A stretch of DNA of 64,000 nucleotides from NCBI GenBank assembly GCA_029931535.1, contig JAQPZY010001001.1:248001-312000 (forward strand), written 5' to 3'. The translations under genes were made by a program, and so were the position numbers. The notes beneath the pieces were generated by a model that was not told where the DNA came from, searched no databases, and worked only from the letters and a program-made list of their open reading frames with translations. This DNA comes from Margaritifera margaritifera (lineage: Eukaryota > Mollusca > Bivalvia > Unionida > Margaritiferidae). This document shows positions 1 to 11,580 of the stretch, in pieces; within the stretch, counting starts at the first letter, position 1, and each line of letters begins with the position of its first letter.

Positions 1-507
1 CTGGGTTATATGACATTGAAGGTGTATCTGGGTTATATGACATTGAAGGTGTATCTGGGTTATATGACATTGAGGGTGCATCTGGGTTATATGACATTGA
101 GGGTGTATCTGGGTTATATGACATTAAGGGTATATCCGGGTTATATGACATTGAAGGTATATCTGGGTTATATGACATTGAGGTATATCTGGGTTATATG
201 ACATTGAGGGTGTATCTGGGTTATATGACATTGAGGTATATCTGGGTTATATGACATTGAGGGTGTATCTGGGATATATGACATTGAGGGTGTATCTGGG
301 TTTTACAACATTGAGGGTGCATCTGGGTTATATGACATTGAGGGTGCATCTGGGTTATATGACATTGAGGGTGCATCTGGGTTATATGACATTGAGGGTG
401 CATCTGGGTTATATGACATTGAGGGTGCATCTGGGTTATATGACATTGAGGGTGCATCTGGGTTATATGACATTGAGGATGTATCTGGGTTATATGACAA
501 TGAATGT
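1..507. repeat. 27-bp minisatellite, left block
   Basis: About 18 tandem copies of a 27-bp unit containing GGTTATATGACATTGAGGG, with point differences and a few units that have lost bases. The unit length is a multiple of three, so both strands show repetitive open frames; these are not genes. The array starts at or before the window edge. The same unit resumes at 2440 after an inserted LTR. It lies in an intron of the ABCC-type gene. Confidence 0.95.
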
Positions 508-2439
508 TGTTACGGAATTATATATCATTTTTCTTTTAAATAATGATATAGGTTTATGATCTCTGCATAATAGTGTAACAGCTGTCATCTTGCAGAAAGT
601 ACATATATGGTATTTCAATATGACTCAGTACATTAGGTCGTGGGAAGAATTGAAGCTTGTAGCATTAGTGTATCACGTGGTTTAGCGCGTGAGAGATGAA
701 CTTCTGACCTAGATTCTATGAGTAAATACTTTAATGACTGTTAAAATTGTTTGTACACTGGCACTTTAGAGATGTCACACATAACTTTGTTTCTGATTGG
801 TTTGGAGAAGATTGTTTCTAGAAGGATTAAATGGGTTTTTATTTCGATTCTGCGTATTAAGAAGATATATAATAGGATGTATTGTTGTGTTAGGCATTCC
901 TAGCATAGTTTGACGAATTTGGTTCTTTTTGTGTGTGGATATTCTACTTCAGAGATATATACAGTGAAACCCCACTATAACGCGCCCCACTATAACGCGA
1001 ATTCGGATATAAAGCGATCGTGGCGTGGCTCCCAAAATTTCATATATTCATTCGCACAAAATCACATTTTTTTTGTGTGCAGAGTACGAGAAATAGTGTA
1101 TAAAATGTGTATATTACAGTATCATTTTGGAGAAGAGATCGCGTATGAATTCGAGTATAATACGTTTGTGGTGTGGTTCCTGAAATTTTATATACATCTA
1201 CATGTATTTTTCTCGTACACGGAAAAAAAAAAAAAAATTTTTAGTACGAGATATGGTGTATAAAACGTTTATTATCATTTTGGGGAAGAGATCATGTATG
1301 AATTCGATCATGGCATGGCTTCTGAAATTTAACAATTTCACCAATTTCTTGAAGTGTTATGCCAAAATAAACATTTTCAGAAATGTTACTTATTACTGAT
1401 CCATGAGTAAAGTCAGTAAGTCTTCTCTGTGTTTGTCTTCAATTCATTATGTATACAATCATTGCTCAAACAATAGCCGACATGTTTTTCTTTAACTGCA
1501 TACACAACCGAGCATCAGACAATGTGGTGGTTGATAAAAGATTCTCACAATTTAATAAACATCAAAAAACGTAAGCCGCCAACACGTGCGCTGGACTTCA
1601 ATTCATCCTGTATACAATCATTGCACAAACAATAGCCGACTTATGTTTCTTCTTTAACTGCATAGACAACCAAGCACTAGACAATGCTGTGGTTGATCAA
1701 AGATTGTAATATGTGGGTGCTTATGTAGAGACTGAGCTTGGGCGGCAAGATCAAAGATTGTCATATGTGGGTGCTTATGTAGAGACTGAGCTTGGGTGGC
1801 AAGATCACAGGGAGTTCAAATAACCACTCTCTGTTACTTAGCACTGAACAAGTACAGCTGTATCAAACTCGTGGCTCAATCAAAGGGTTGTCATGTGGGA
1901 AAACAAAGACGGATCAATATCAGATAGTAAATGGTGTTGATACCCTATTCATGCTATACATTAGACGTGTATACGTTGTTCTCTGAAAAAAGTAAAATAT
2001 AGTAAAACCCAGCAATAACGCAACCCCGCTTTTTCCGCGATCGAATTTTATGGACCCCAAATATCGCGTTATAGCAGGGTTTCACTGTATATATTTTAAT
2101 AGGATTCAGTACTGTCTTGAACTTTAGTAATTATACAGCTCCGTGGAATTATCGGAAACATTTCTAGAACTAGTGATATTCCATTCACAGGGATTATTTG
2201 GAATTTATAAAACTTGGATATACTGATTCTCATTACACATCAGTACAGTGAAGGTTTCATTCAGAATCTATTTTCATTTGGAACATTTGGATTAACTTCC
2301 GGATCATTGAACTTTATAACAATTTAGGACTTTTAAGGATATTCTATACTGTAAGTTATTTAGGAAATTAAATATTTGTATTTAAATCTTGAAAGTTTGT
2401 TTGAGTCTTTTCTTTTGTTACATTTCCCTAGTCATAACA
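508..2439 (+). mobile_element. Solo LTR of a Gypsy-like element, interrupted by a pogo-like insertion
   Basis: The segment begins TGTTACGG and ends CATAACA and sits inside a 27-bp minisatellite (copies on both sides). Removing the nested element at 962-2087 leaves about 804 bp, close to the 795 bp of the related LTR at 49834-50628. Both share a 3' part ending in a TTTTGTTACATTT-like stretch, then TAG and a terminal TAACA. A TATA-like ATATATAATAGG lies near 864-875, in the U3 position. No clean target duplication is left (ATGT against GGGT), so the insertion is old or a junction has mutated. No internal retroelement genes are present. Confidence 0.65.
962..2087. mobile_element. Non-autonomous pogo/Tigger-like DNA transposon
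   Basis: Terminal inverted repeats of about 23 bp begin CAGTGAAACCC and continue CTATAACGCG, with two mismatches between the ends. TA lies directly outside each end (960-961 and 2088-2089), as expected of the Tc1/mariner-pogo group. Inside are two related blocks (about 1027-1190 and 1200-1335), a ~110-bp block repeated at about 1435 and 1598, and a 54-bp tandem duplication at 1695-1802. No transposase is seen. It interrupts the LTR at 508-2439 and is therefore younger than it. Confidence 0.8.
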
Positions 2440-2912
2440 GGGTATATCTGGGTTATATGACATTGAGGGTATATCTGGATTATATAACATTGTGGGTGTA
2501 TCAGGGATATATGACGTACAAGATTGAATAGTAAGATAAAAGGGGATGAGGGTAGCATCAAGGTATGAAAGTTCTGAATCAGCATTGCTGATTGGCTGCT
2601 GTTGAGGATTATATGATGGGTAGATCTGGGTTATATGACATTGAGGGTGTATCTGGTTTGTATGACATTGAGGGTGCATCTGGGTTATATGACATTGAGG
2701 GTGTATCTGAGTTATATGATATTGAGGGTGTATCTGGGTTATATGACATTGAGGGTGTATCTGGGTTATATGACATTGAGGGTGTATCTGAGTTATATGA
2801 TATTGAGGGTGTATCTGGGTTATATGACATTGAGGGTGTATCTGGGTATATGACATTGAGGGTGCATCTGGGTTATATGACATTGAGGGTGTATCTGGGT
2901 TATATGACGTAC
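2440..2912. repeat. 27-bp minisatellite, right block, with ~80-bp flanking duplication
   Basis: The 27-bp unit of the left block continues here. An ~80-bp non-array segment starting TGACGTACAAGATTGAATA occurs twice, at about 2511-2590 and 2905-2985, bracketing a stretch of about 11 units. The array therefore expanded partly by duplicating a larger block. The open frames here are repeat translations. Confidence 0.93.
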
Positions 2913-2985
2913 AAGATTGAATATTAAGATAAAAGGGGATGAGGGTAGCATCAAGGTATGAAAGTTATTAATTAGCATCGCTGGT

Positions 2986-3368
2986 CAGAACCATTGAGTC
3001 AGGTGGTTTGTTTACATCAATATTGGTACATGTTGATTCTGGATTCAGTCCTCAGTAGTAGCTATGCTTCCTTCCTTTCCTATTACACAAGAGAACTGCT
3101 CTTGTATTATGGATATTTACCATTATATTCACATTGTGTTACATTAGTTGTTAGTTCAGAAATTTTGTTTAGTGTTTGCAGGTAACAACTGCTTTGTTTA
3201 TGACCATCATCCTTGCAGTCAGCAGAAATTGAATTACCAGAATCTAGCAAGTATATACATTATACCTATTAACATGAAAATTGCAGTGTTGGTGCATCTT
3301 CGGATGAAGATAAGTTGCAAACCAAAACTATGTAACTGTGATCTACTTTCCAGTGTTTATTCAGCATC
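2986..3368. other. Intron of ABCC-type gene, unclassified
   Basis: AT-rich sequence without a recognised exon, RNA or element. The short open frames have no recognisable domain. Confidence 0.5.
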
Positions 3369-3850
3369 ACTAAAGAATTATGTTTGGGCTCTAATTAGGG
3401 CCTGCTGTACGAAGTTGGCATTACTTAAGAATTATGGTTGGACTTTAATTAGGACCTGCTGTACGAGGTTGGCATTACTTAAGAATTATGTTTGGGCTTT
3501 AATTACATCCTGCTGTACGAAGTCGGCATTACTTAAAAATTATGTTTGAGCTTTAATTAAGGCCTGATCTACGAAGTCAGCATTACTTAAGAATTATGTT
3601 TGGGCTTTAATTAGGGCCTGCTGTACAAAGTCGGCATTACTTAAAAATTATGTTTGGGCTTTAATTAGGGCCTGATGTACGAAGTCAGCATTACTTAAGA
3701 ATTATGTTTGGTCTTTAATTAGGGCCTGATGTACGAAGTCAGCATTACTTAAAAATTATGTTTGGGCTTTAATTAGGGCCTGATGTACGAAGTCAGCATT
3801 ACTTAAAAATTATGTTTGGTCTTTAATTAGGGGCTGCTGTACAAAGTCGA
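3369..3850. repeat. 54-bp minisatellite, about 9 copies
   Basis: The unit contains AATTATGTTTGGGC followed by TTAATTAGGGCCTG; its start recurs at about 3376, 3431, 3485, 3539, 3593, 3647, 3701, 3755 and 3809, a steady 54 bp. Copies differ by scattered substitutions. Intronic. Confidence 0.95.
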
Positions 3851-5200
3851 CAGAGCCCTATAATATTGTATTTCTCTAATGTCAAGACCAGTGTAATACA
3901 ATTTTCAAAAAGCAGGGGATTGGCTTATTTTCGGATATGGCCTTGTCATATTAGAGTTGAATCAGTTGTTTACCATATTTCACTATTTATTAATTTCAGG
4001 CATTAATAGCAAAGTGAGAGTCATTTTTTAAACCATGTTATCTATCTTTTAGATGAAATATCTTCATTATAAAAACATTCAGAGTGCATATCACATTTTA
4101 TTTAAAGAAAAAATCTTTTCAAGATCTAAAGTCTTGGTTAGGAAAGGAGTGTCTGTTTCCTCCATTGTGATTAATTTTAATAAAATCCATACCCACATAC
4201 ATAGTGGTCATGGATTTAGGAATCAGTTCACTTGAGAATATTTATTTTAACCCATCTTTAAAGATACTCTCAGTTCTTGTGTATTTTATATTATTTTTAA
4301 TTTACAAGCATTGGCATTGGAGTGTTATTTTTGTGATTTGTTTGATACCAGACTGCACAAACAGGGATCAGTTTATTTCTTCTGTTAATGAAGAATTTGA
4401 GTTGAGAGAAACAGGATGACATGTTAGCTGTGAAAGCATGATGTTCTCAGTGTCATTACACCTAGCAATTTCAGTTATCAATTTGGCATTCCAGATATGA
4501 AGAAAAGACATTTTTGACTATTCTTTGAATAAAGTTTAGATGATGTGATTGCTTGAATTGATAAATAGGTTGTTCAGTGCCTTGGAAATGATCCCACACT
4601 ATTTTCAGCAATCAATAGATACAAGGCAATACTGGATCACTCTGACACATTACTGTTCTGTGCTAAAACAGTGTTATAAGGAAATATATCAATCACATTT
4701 AAGAAATTCTTGTTGTGGAGGAGACCAAATTTTTAGGACTTGTCTTTTTACTGTAAGTTAACTTTCCTTCCACATACACCTCTCCCTTGATGACTTGCAT
4801 ACAACAGGGCCAAAAAACATAGACTGCGATATAAGCAAGGGTGCAAGTTACTGAGGCACCTTTGAAAAACTAAGAAAGGGATGGAGATCAACATAGAGTA
4901 GGACTCTAATTGGCACTGAACAAGTATCAAATTCATGGCACAATCAAAGGCTTGTCAGCTGCGAAAACAAAGTGAGTGCTGCCTTTACAAGCTAAGGGTC
5001 TTGCACTGGCAAATAACTTGGGAAATATTACTTGAAATTAGATCTGGCTTATGAAAAAGGAAAATATAAATCAAATCAGAACTTTGATTGCATCAAACAC
5101 AGTGTTGTACAGCAAAATGCACAATATAATACAAATACAGGTTGTTTGGACTTACATGAAAATGGAAGCCTATACTTACTAGTAAACACCCAAGGGTAAA
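3851..5200. other. Intron with a degraded piece shared with the 962-2087 element
   Basis: Mostly unclassified AT-rich sequence. A ~65-bp stretch near 4910-4972 (GGCACTGAACAAGTATCAAA) also occurs near 1840-1915 inside the pogo-like element, suggesting transposon debris. No exon recognised. Confidence 0.4.
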
Positions 5201-5209
5201 CAATTAACG

Positions 5210-5824
5210 CGATAGAACAGAGTAGGTATGTTTTAATTGATTCTTACAATGCAACAAACACTTCCCCAAGTTGTAGATCAAAACACAACCAGCACTTAAA
5301 TAGGTTCTAACAGGTATCGATGTGACGGTAGCTTGACTCTTTTCAAGTTCGAATAGATGAGAACATACCATGATTGTACTGATTACATTGACACACAATT
5401 AAAAGATTAAAACATGAATTTCATCTGACAAGTCATCTTTAATTGGTGTTTATTTCGTACGGTGTTGCCACCAATTAGCATTTACCAGCATTTTTCATTG
5501 ATTGCTGTTTTATCATATATTGTTATTTACAGTGTATTGAGAAAATATTTTTTCCAAAAGAATCTTACAAAATATATAATTTCTTATTAAAACTTAAGAA
5601 TTTCACGATGTTGATTCTAAATTTCTGTGCACTAACTGCCATTTTTTAAGATGAAATGGGCGATATATGAAGGTTTTATTTGCCAGTTTTGATCATGATT
5701 AACTTCACATTCAACAAATAGGGGGCAATTTTTTGGTATTTTCTAGAAAAAGGGAACCATGCCTGACCCCGTATTATAAGTGGGGTTGCGAGTTATCCAG
5801 GCTTGAGTTATCGAAGGAGAGGTG
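5210..5824 (-). mobile_element. Pogo-like element, one end, inverted copy
   Basis: The right boundary at 5824 reads, on the minus strand, CACCTCTCCTTCGATAACTC with TA outside it (5825-5826). Reading leftward, it aligns by eye with the left part of the element at 16592-18066: the GACCCCG/CGGGGTC inverted block, TATATCGC, ACACTGTAAATAACAAT, TGGTGGCAACA and TTTAAGTGC all recur in order. It is a 3'-truncated copy in opposite orientation. No transposase remains. Confidence 0.7.
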
Positions 5825-5836
5825 TATTAGATACCT

Positions 5837-6343
5837 CAAGGACAAAGGTCAGAAAGCCCTGGATTTAATATGAGTTGTAGCAAACACAGATTGGGGAGTG
5901 GACTGAAAGGTCTTACTTTGGTTATACAGGATTTCATTGACATCAAAACTTGACAATGGCTTGATTGTGTACGAATCATCTTGCGTTCAAATTTCTCATC
6001 TGATATACAATCACGACTCGTGCTTTGTCTGGGAGCATTTAGAACTTCCAATTCAGAAAACCTCTATCTGGAAACAAATGAACCATCATTTTGTCTTTGA
6101 CAAACAAAACTTGCTCTTCAGTATACCACCAAACTGTCCTCTAATCAATCAAACCCAGCATTTGATGTTGTCTTTAGGCCCAAATATCAAACTAGTACAA
6201 TTGGAAATCAAACATCATTCCAATTTTTGGCATACAAATTCATTTTCATCTAGCAGCACCAAAAATCAATCTTGCCAGTATTGCAAATTCTCAGTTACAA
6301 AATCGCCACTGTGATTATTAGAACCCCCATCCCCAAACATTCT
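5837..6343. other. Intron, unclassified, containing a 125-codon open frame
   Basis: An open frame at 5937-6314 runs into the minisatellite. It has no recognisable domain, and no convincing splice sites bound it. Treated as non-coding. Confidence 0.4.
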
Positions 6344-6763
6344 AGCTATACAAATGTGCATTCATCTGCTAGCTATACAAATGTGCATTCATCTGCTAGC
6401 TATACAAATGCGCATTCATCTGCTAGCTATACAAATGTGCATTCATCTGCTAGCTATACAAATGTGCATTCATCTGCTTGCTATGCAAATGTGCATTCAT
6501 CTGCTAGCTATACAAATGTGCATTCATCTGCTAGCTATGCAAATGTGCATTCATCTGCTAGCTATGCAAATGCGCATTCATCTGCTAGCTATACAAATGT
6601 GCATTCATCTGCTAGATATACAAATGTGCATTCATCTGCTAGCTATACAAATGTGCATTCATCTGCTAGCTATACAAATGTGCATTCATCTGCTAGCTAT
6701 ACAAATGTGCTTTCATCTGCTAGCTATACAAACGTGCATTCATCTGCTAGCTATACAGTTCTA
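6344..6763. repeat. 27-bp minisatellite, 15 units
   Basis: Fifteen units of exactly 27 bp (6344-6748) plus a partial unit; core ATACAAATGTGCATTCATC. Copies are nearly identical, implying recent homogenisation. The unit is unrelated to the 27-bp unit at the start of the window. All open frames across it are repeat translations. Confidence 0.97.
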
Positions 6764-6844
6764 TGAACATTTATGCAGATTCAGTTATTAAAATGTATGA
6801 ACTTCACTACTAACTTGTGACTGTATATTTTAAGGATTTTATAT

Positions 6845-7870
6845 ATATTTCCTTTTATCTTTTTTTAAAATACCTTTTTAAAACATTCTCAGTACACTGT
6901 AAATAACAATATAAGATGAAATATCAATCAGTGAAAATGTTGGTAATGCATACTGGTGGCAACACTTTAAGAAATATACACCAGTTAAAAAGCTCTTGTC
7001 AAATGAAAGTCGTTTTTCAATTTTATTTTTTAATTCAGTTTCAGTGTAATCATCATAAATGAGATACATGTATACCCTCTTCTATTCAACCCTGAAAAGT
7101 GTCAATTGACCATCAAAGCGATGTCTGTGAGCATTTCCATTAGAACCTAATTAAGTGCCGATGGTGTTTTGATCTGCAACTTGCAGAAGTGTTTGTTGCA
7201 TTGGTGCAATTAATTAAAAGCATATCTGCTTTGTATTATCACATTAATTATGTCTTTTATATCAAATCAAGTAAAAGATGTAGAATTAAAAAAAGGTTTA
7301 AAGCCATGCAAATGATATATGTGTAAGAGCTAGTGGTTATGATCATGTTTCAAGTCAACTCGTTTCAATGGATCAATTGAACACTGTTTTAAATATTATT
7401 ATGTAAGTAACATCATTAAAGTATGAGACATTAATCAGTGGTTTATCCTGCTCACTGGCAAATGTAATCAAGGATAGCAAGGGAACCAAACACAAGGCAT
7501 ACTCGGTGTATGGAAAGCTTAGTATCATTGATAGGGTTCATTATGGAGAAACAAAATCCAAAGTTTGTAGTGAACTTAAACTTCCTGAGTTGTCACTCAG
7601 AAGTTTGCTCAAAAGTTAGCAGAAATTTTGCAATTACTTGCAGTGGAATCATAGTATCAATATTTTTACTGATAGAACAATACAAAATTGAAAACAACCA
7701 AAGTTTTTATATTGTTTTTTCTTGAAAAAAATGTACATCAAACAAGAATATAGTTCTGTTCTGAATAAAAAATAACACTAGAATGCATCAACATTTTTTA
7801 ACTGGTTAGAACAATATTAACAGCACAACAGGTTATCTTCCCAGGTCACTCAGCAGCTTCATAATGATAT
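6845..7870 (+). mobile_element. Pogo-like element, 5'-truncated copy
   Basis: The segment is collinear with about 16850-17870 of the complete element (ATTCTCAGTACACTGTAAAT, TGGTGGCAACA, CCTAATTAAGTGCCGAT, AGAGCTAG, then the helix-turn-helix ORF). The left inverted repeat is missing and no clear right end was found. It lies just right of a minisatellite that may have replaced its 5' part. Confidence 0.7.
7510..7662 (+). pseudogene. Pogo/Tigger transposase N-terminal helix-turn-helix fragment
   Basis: The translation contains LIGFIMEK then KFVVNLNFLSCHSEVCSK, a diverged match to the fragment at 17444-17629. Established family knowledge: pogo-type transposases start with a CENP-B/psq-like helix-turn-helix that binds the inverted repeats. 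In this copy the spacing and key positions are eroded. No DDE catalytic region follows, so no transposase activity is expected. Confidence 0.45.
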
Positions 7871-8833
7871 GGGTTACTCTACTTCCACTGGATTTACAGG
7901 AGTTAACATTTTTTTCTATTTGCTTTGTCCATTTGTTGACCATGTACTAACCCTAACTCACATCTCATGTGAGATTCAAAGCAGCTTCACATATTAGGAG
8001 ACCGAAGCCTGGACCAGCTCATGGGTATCATGTAACTCCCTCTGCCTCTCAACTTTTTCTCCAAATATATTATGATCAGGTAATTTATGTATATATATAG
8101 TATCATTTTACGGCACCTCCGCACAATAGTGGCTATATGGTGCCAACTAAAGCTAAAGTTAAAAAAAATGTGTAAATGAAGAATTGCACAAAAGCTTTAC
8201 AAAGATAAACCCTTCCAATTAAATGTAAACATGGAGTACAAGAAGACAAAATATAAAAGGTAAAGATGTTAAAATTCTGTAAAATGTATATAAAACAAAA
8301 GATAAAAGGTAATGCAACATATTTAGTAAAATATGTTTCTTCAGACCATAATGTGGGCACACCTTCCTGAGCCCTCCATGCAGTCACTTCCTTGGAAGAG
8401 GATACACATCCTCTTCACTAGTAACTGATGACTGAGAGGATTTGGCACCAATCCCTCATTCTAAGAGGAGACCACTCTTGTCTGACTTTCATTTAAGCAA
8501 GCAGACGACCTTTTAGAATTTTTGCTGCTAAAACAAGCCAAAAGATGTGGCGAATGTCTTTTTAGCTTGGGATGGCTGGATTTGGTAGGTAGTGTATGTT
8601 CTCCTAACATATTATGATCAGGTAAGTGTTATCTAAGAAACATATTTTACTCTCAAAGTTGGTTTCACCTGGGATGAACATGTGTCATGTACCAGAACAT
8701 GTCACTGTGACCTACATTTCAGAGTTTACTTAATATTGCTTAGTAATGTTATGTCCTGCTGACACTGATTCATGAAGTAGAAGTTGGGGTATCTTTTGAG
8801 CTCCTGTTCACTATCAACTCTCATTTTTTGTAG
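7871..8833. other. Intron preceding the first recognised ABCC exon
   Basis: Unclassified. The phrase ACATATTATGATCAGGTAA recurs near 8066 and 8607, suggesting diverged repeat copies. The intron ends TTTTTTGTAG, a good acceptor, at 8833. A minus-strand open frame at 8133-8387 has no recognised domain. Confidence 0.5.
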
Positions 8834-8937
8834 ACACAACCTTGACCCCTTAGGGGAAATTCCTGATACCAAACTTTGGGAAGCCTTGCAAACAGTTGAG
8901 CTGAAGGACACAATAGAAACCCTAGAGGGACAGCTAG
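8834..8937 (+). CDS. ABCC exon: NLDP region of NBD2
   Basis: A 104-bp exon bounded by TTTTTTGTAG and a GTATGT donor. It supplies the last base of one codon, 34 full codons (HNLDPLGEI ... ETLEGQL) and the first base of the next. NLDP followed by LWEALQTVELKD is the classical ABCC segment between the Q-loop and the signature motif in NBD2; SUR proteins have a very similar LWEALE stretch here. The preceding residue is probably Arg, as usual before NLDP in this family, if the upstream exon ends in AG or CG. The exon enclosing the Q-loop and Walker A was not found upstream and presumably lies outside the window. Confidence 0.9.
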
Positions 8938-10033
8938 GTATGTTCATTACTTTCATTTTCTGCACAAGTAGAATGATGGTGCACTACATACATTAAGAAC
9001 TTTATTACATACATCTCAGTTTTAATGCATTCAAACCTGTGTTTTAGGCCCACCCAGGAGACCAGAAAAAAGTGGTCATTAGGAATAGGTGTTCTTTTTA
9101 TGCAGGTAACTTTTGATTAGTGTGTGAAATAGACTTGACCTTTATACTCTTTATATACAGCTGGTCACTGTAGATAGCTTGACTAAGTAATGTATCTATT
9201 GATACTCATATATAACCTACATACAGTATAGCTCATGCAATTTTTGGTTTCTCTATGCATCGCAGTGTGGGTGGAGAGAGCCTGGAGATGATTAAGAAAA
9301 AGTCCCTCCACCATTTGCCAGCATATCGTGATGGAGTTTCCATGGCATTGGGCAGAGAATAGCTCTGCACACCATGCTTTCTCATGGAGTCAATCAGATG
9401 ATCACTGTGGAGTGGACATGGTGTGAATAAAGTGGGTGTGATTTACTTGTAGAAGGTGCTGCCTAAAGGAATGATTATGCGGTCCCTCCCATCTGCTGGG
9501 GTGGCCTAGTCACCCACGGTCCCTGACCGGTTTTGTTATCTTTGTAACTCATCAGAGGGAATAGTTCTTATTGATTCATTTGTTCAACTGATCGCCATGT
9601 CTTGTCGGTGCGAAGTTTATATACCTCGTAGCCGCAGGTGCAGCCGCTTTTTGGGTCATGTGACATTAGATTCCCCCCAGTTTCTGGTGGGCTATAGTAT
9701 CACAACATTATATTTGCAGCTGGTTTTTCAAATGGCAATAATGTTTAATGCAATCGAGATTCGAATTACATTATTGTTTAATGCAGTCAGGATTTGACTT
9801 AAGTAGCAGTTGAACATCCAAATCAAAATAAGTTTTTACATAAAAGCAGGGGTAAAAAACGAAGTGGCTAGAAAACTCTGTTGAATTATTTATTTCATAA
9901 TTGTAAGGACTGTTTATCTTGTGTTGTGTAAGCAAACATACCGGTAGCTAATGTTTGAATTACAAAACATAGTGTGCATAAAACAATATTGACAACATAA
10001 TAATAATAACAATAGTAATAATGATAATGATAT
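8938..10033. other. Intron, unclassified
   Basis: A stretch near 9240-9560 is less AT-rich than its surroundings (it contains GGTGGCCTAGTCACCCACGG) and may be an old SINE-like or other insertion, but no promoter boxes or ends were identified. Confidence 0.4.
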
Positions 10034-11085
10034 TTGGTCCAAGGTATTTGTTCAAAAACTAATTTAAAAGATGAACCTGTGTACAGAGGTCACCTGTGTA
10101 CAACATGCAGTTTTGCCTTTTCCCATGAATGGCCGCTGTTGACAGGTTTGGCTGTACATAATAGCCTTATTCCAGGAAAAATATCGTGGAGATCTATCAT
10201 TAGTGGGAATAATTCCGTGGAGATCTATCATTAGTGGGAATAATTCCGTGGAGATCTATCATTAGTGGGAATAATTCTCCTACTGAAAAAGTCAATAGTT
10301 TAATAGACGAACATATCAGACCATTTGTCAAAATTATCCCATCGTGTATTAAAGATACCATGGATTTTATAAATAAAATTCAGCCCATCAACAATTTGCA
10401 AGATGATTTCCTTTTGGTCACAATGGACGTCACTTCCTTATACACTAACATACCCAACCATGAAGGATTAACTTCAATATCCAGAACTTTGGCTAAAAAA
10501 AAATAAACCCAAATATCGTCTCTCAAATCAGAGTATATTAGTCCTATTAAAAATAGTACTACGCTACAATAGTTTTACCTTCGACGATTCCCATTACCTA
10601 CAATTGGCAGCAGTGCTATGGGAGCCAAAGTGGACCCATCTTATGCCAATATTTTAATGGGCGAACTTTAATGGAAACTTCTGAACTCAGCACCCCATAA
10701 ACCATTTTATTTTATTTAAGGTTTATAGATGTTATTTTTATGATCTGGACTGGAACAGAGTTGGAATTACAAACATTTCATGAATACTGTCACAGCTATC
10801 ACAGAACTATTAAGTTTATAATGGAATACTCCAAGGAAAGAATAAAAATCCTTGATACTACGATATTTCGGGAAAATAAATATTATTCAATTTTATACTG
10901 TAAACCTATAGATAAACAGTTATCTACATTATGATGCCTACCACTCCTTCCATTGCAATAAATCAGGTCTGTACAGTAAATTATTACAAAATAAATGTAT
11001 CTGTACTAATGAGTTGAACTTTGAGAAACACGCATCTAATCTTGTCCAGTTATATGAGAAAAGAGGTTACTGACTTAACACTAAA
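10034..11085 (+). mobile_element. Penelope-like element, reverse transcriptase relic
   Basis: Frameshifted segments read in order as Penelope-type reverse transcriptase: SIISGNNSPTEKV, TMDVTSLYTNIP (with the first catalytic Asp), then in another frame LAGSAMGAKVDPSYANILMG, FIDVIFMIW, KILDTTIF and finally LLQNKCICTNELNFEKHASN. In the catalytic FIDD-type box the second Asp is Val, so the enzyme is dead even apart from frameshifts (for example after the lysine run ending at 10503) and the stop near 10670. A 31-bp segment at 10185-10277 is triplicated inside the SGNNS region. No GIY-YIG endonuclease domain was seen. Plus strand, intronic. Confidence 0.85.
10185..10277. repeat. 31-bp direct triplication inside the Penelope-like relic
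   Basis: Three exact tandem copies of a 31-bp unit (starting CGTGGAGATCTATCATTAG) covering the RSIISGNN motif. Because 31 is not a multiple of three, each added copy shifts the frame. Confidence 0.97.
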
Positions 11086-11334
11086 GAGAGAGAGAGATTT
11101 GGATACTGAGATCTGGTAGTCTCTAATGTCATATAATTTATGCCAGAACAAGAAAATTCAAGTGAGCAAAATATAATTGATTGTGTGAGGTGTCTTTCCT
11201 TTGTTGAAAAATAAAACCTGAAAATCTTTGATTGCAATTTAATTATCTTGCACAGAGAAAGAGATTTGTCTTGAAACTTGGAATCACAACTATTTTCCCA
11301 CATCATTATTATTTCAGCAATAAATTTAATTCAG
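11086..11334. other. Intron, unclassified
   Basis: Short AT-rich stretch after the Penelope relic, starting with a small GA run. Nothing recognised. Confidence 0.4.
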
Positions 11335-11580
11335 TTTAATTTAAGACAATTAACAAACTTCTGCTGTTAATTGCTGGGTTATGATTGGGGCTGTTAAATG
11401 TGATGCTCCAAATCAGATGGCATAGTGTAATATAAATGACACCTTTCCAAAGGCAAACTTGACATCCTCGTTTGATGCTAATTCTTGACAATATTTTATG
11501 ACATTGTTGACAATGGCTACTGCTTTGATTTCTGTAGAACATCCACTGAAGTCAAGACTGTCTTAGGGACAGATCATTTA
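11335..11580 (-). mobile_element. Fragment of the hAT-like element found complete at 61267-63226
   Basis: ACAAACTTCTGCTGTTAAT, GGGCTGTTAA, CAGATGGC, ACCTTTCC, GCTACTGCTTTGAT and GAACATCCACTGAAGTCAAG match in order the right arm of the element near 62885-63090 and, inverted, its left arm near 61390-61605. Only one arm is present here; the CAGGGCTCG terminus was not found. Orientation relative to the element is ambiguous because its arms are inverted repeats. Confidence 0.65.

Noticed and set aside
1..507. CRISPR-like regular repeats
   Set aside because: Repeats are directly adjacent without unique spacers; this is a minisatellite in animal DNA.
6272..6791. 145-164-codon open frames
   Set aside because: They run through the 15-copy 27-bp array and are purely repetitive.
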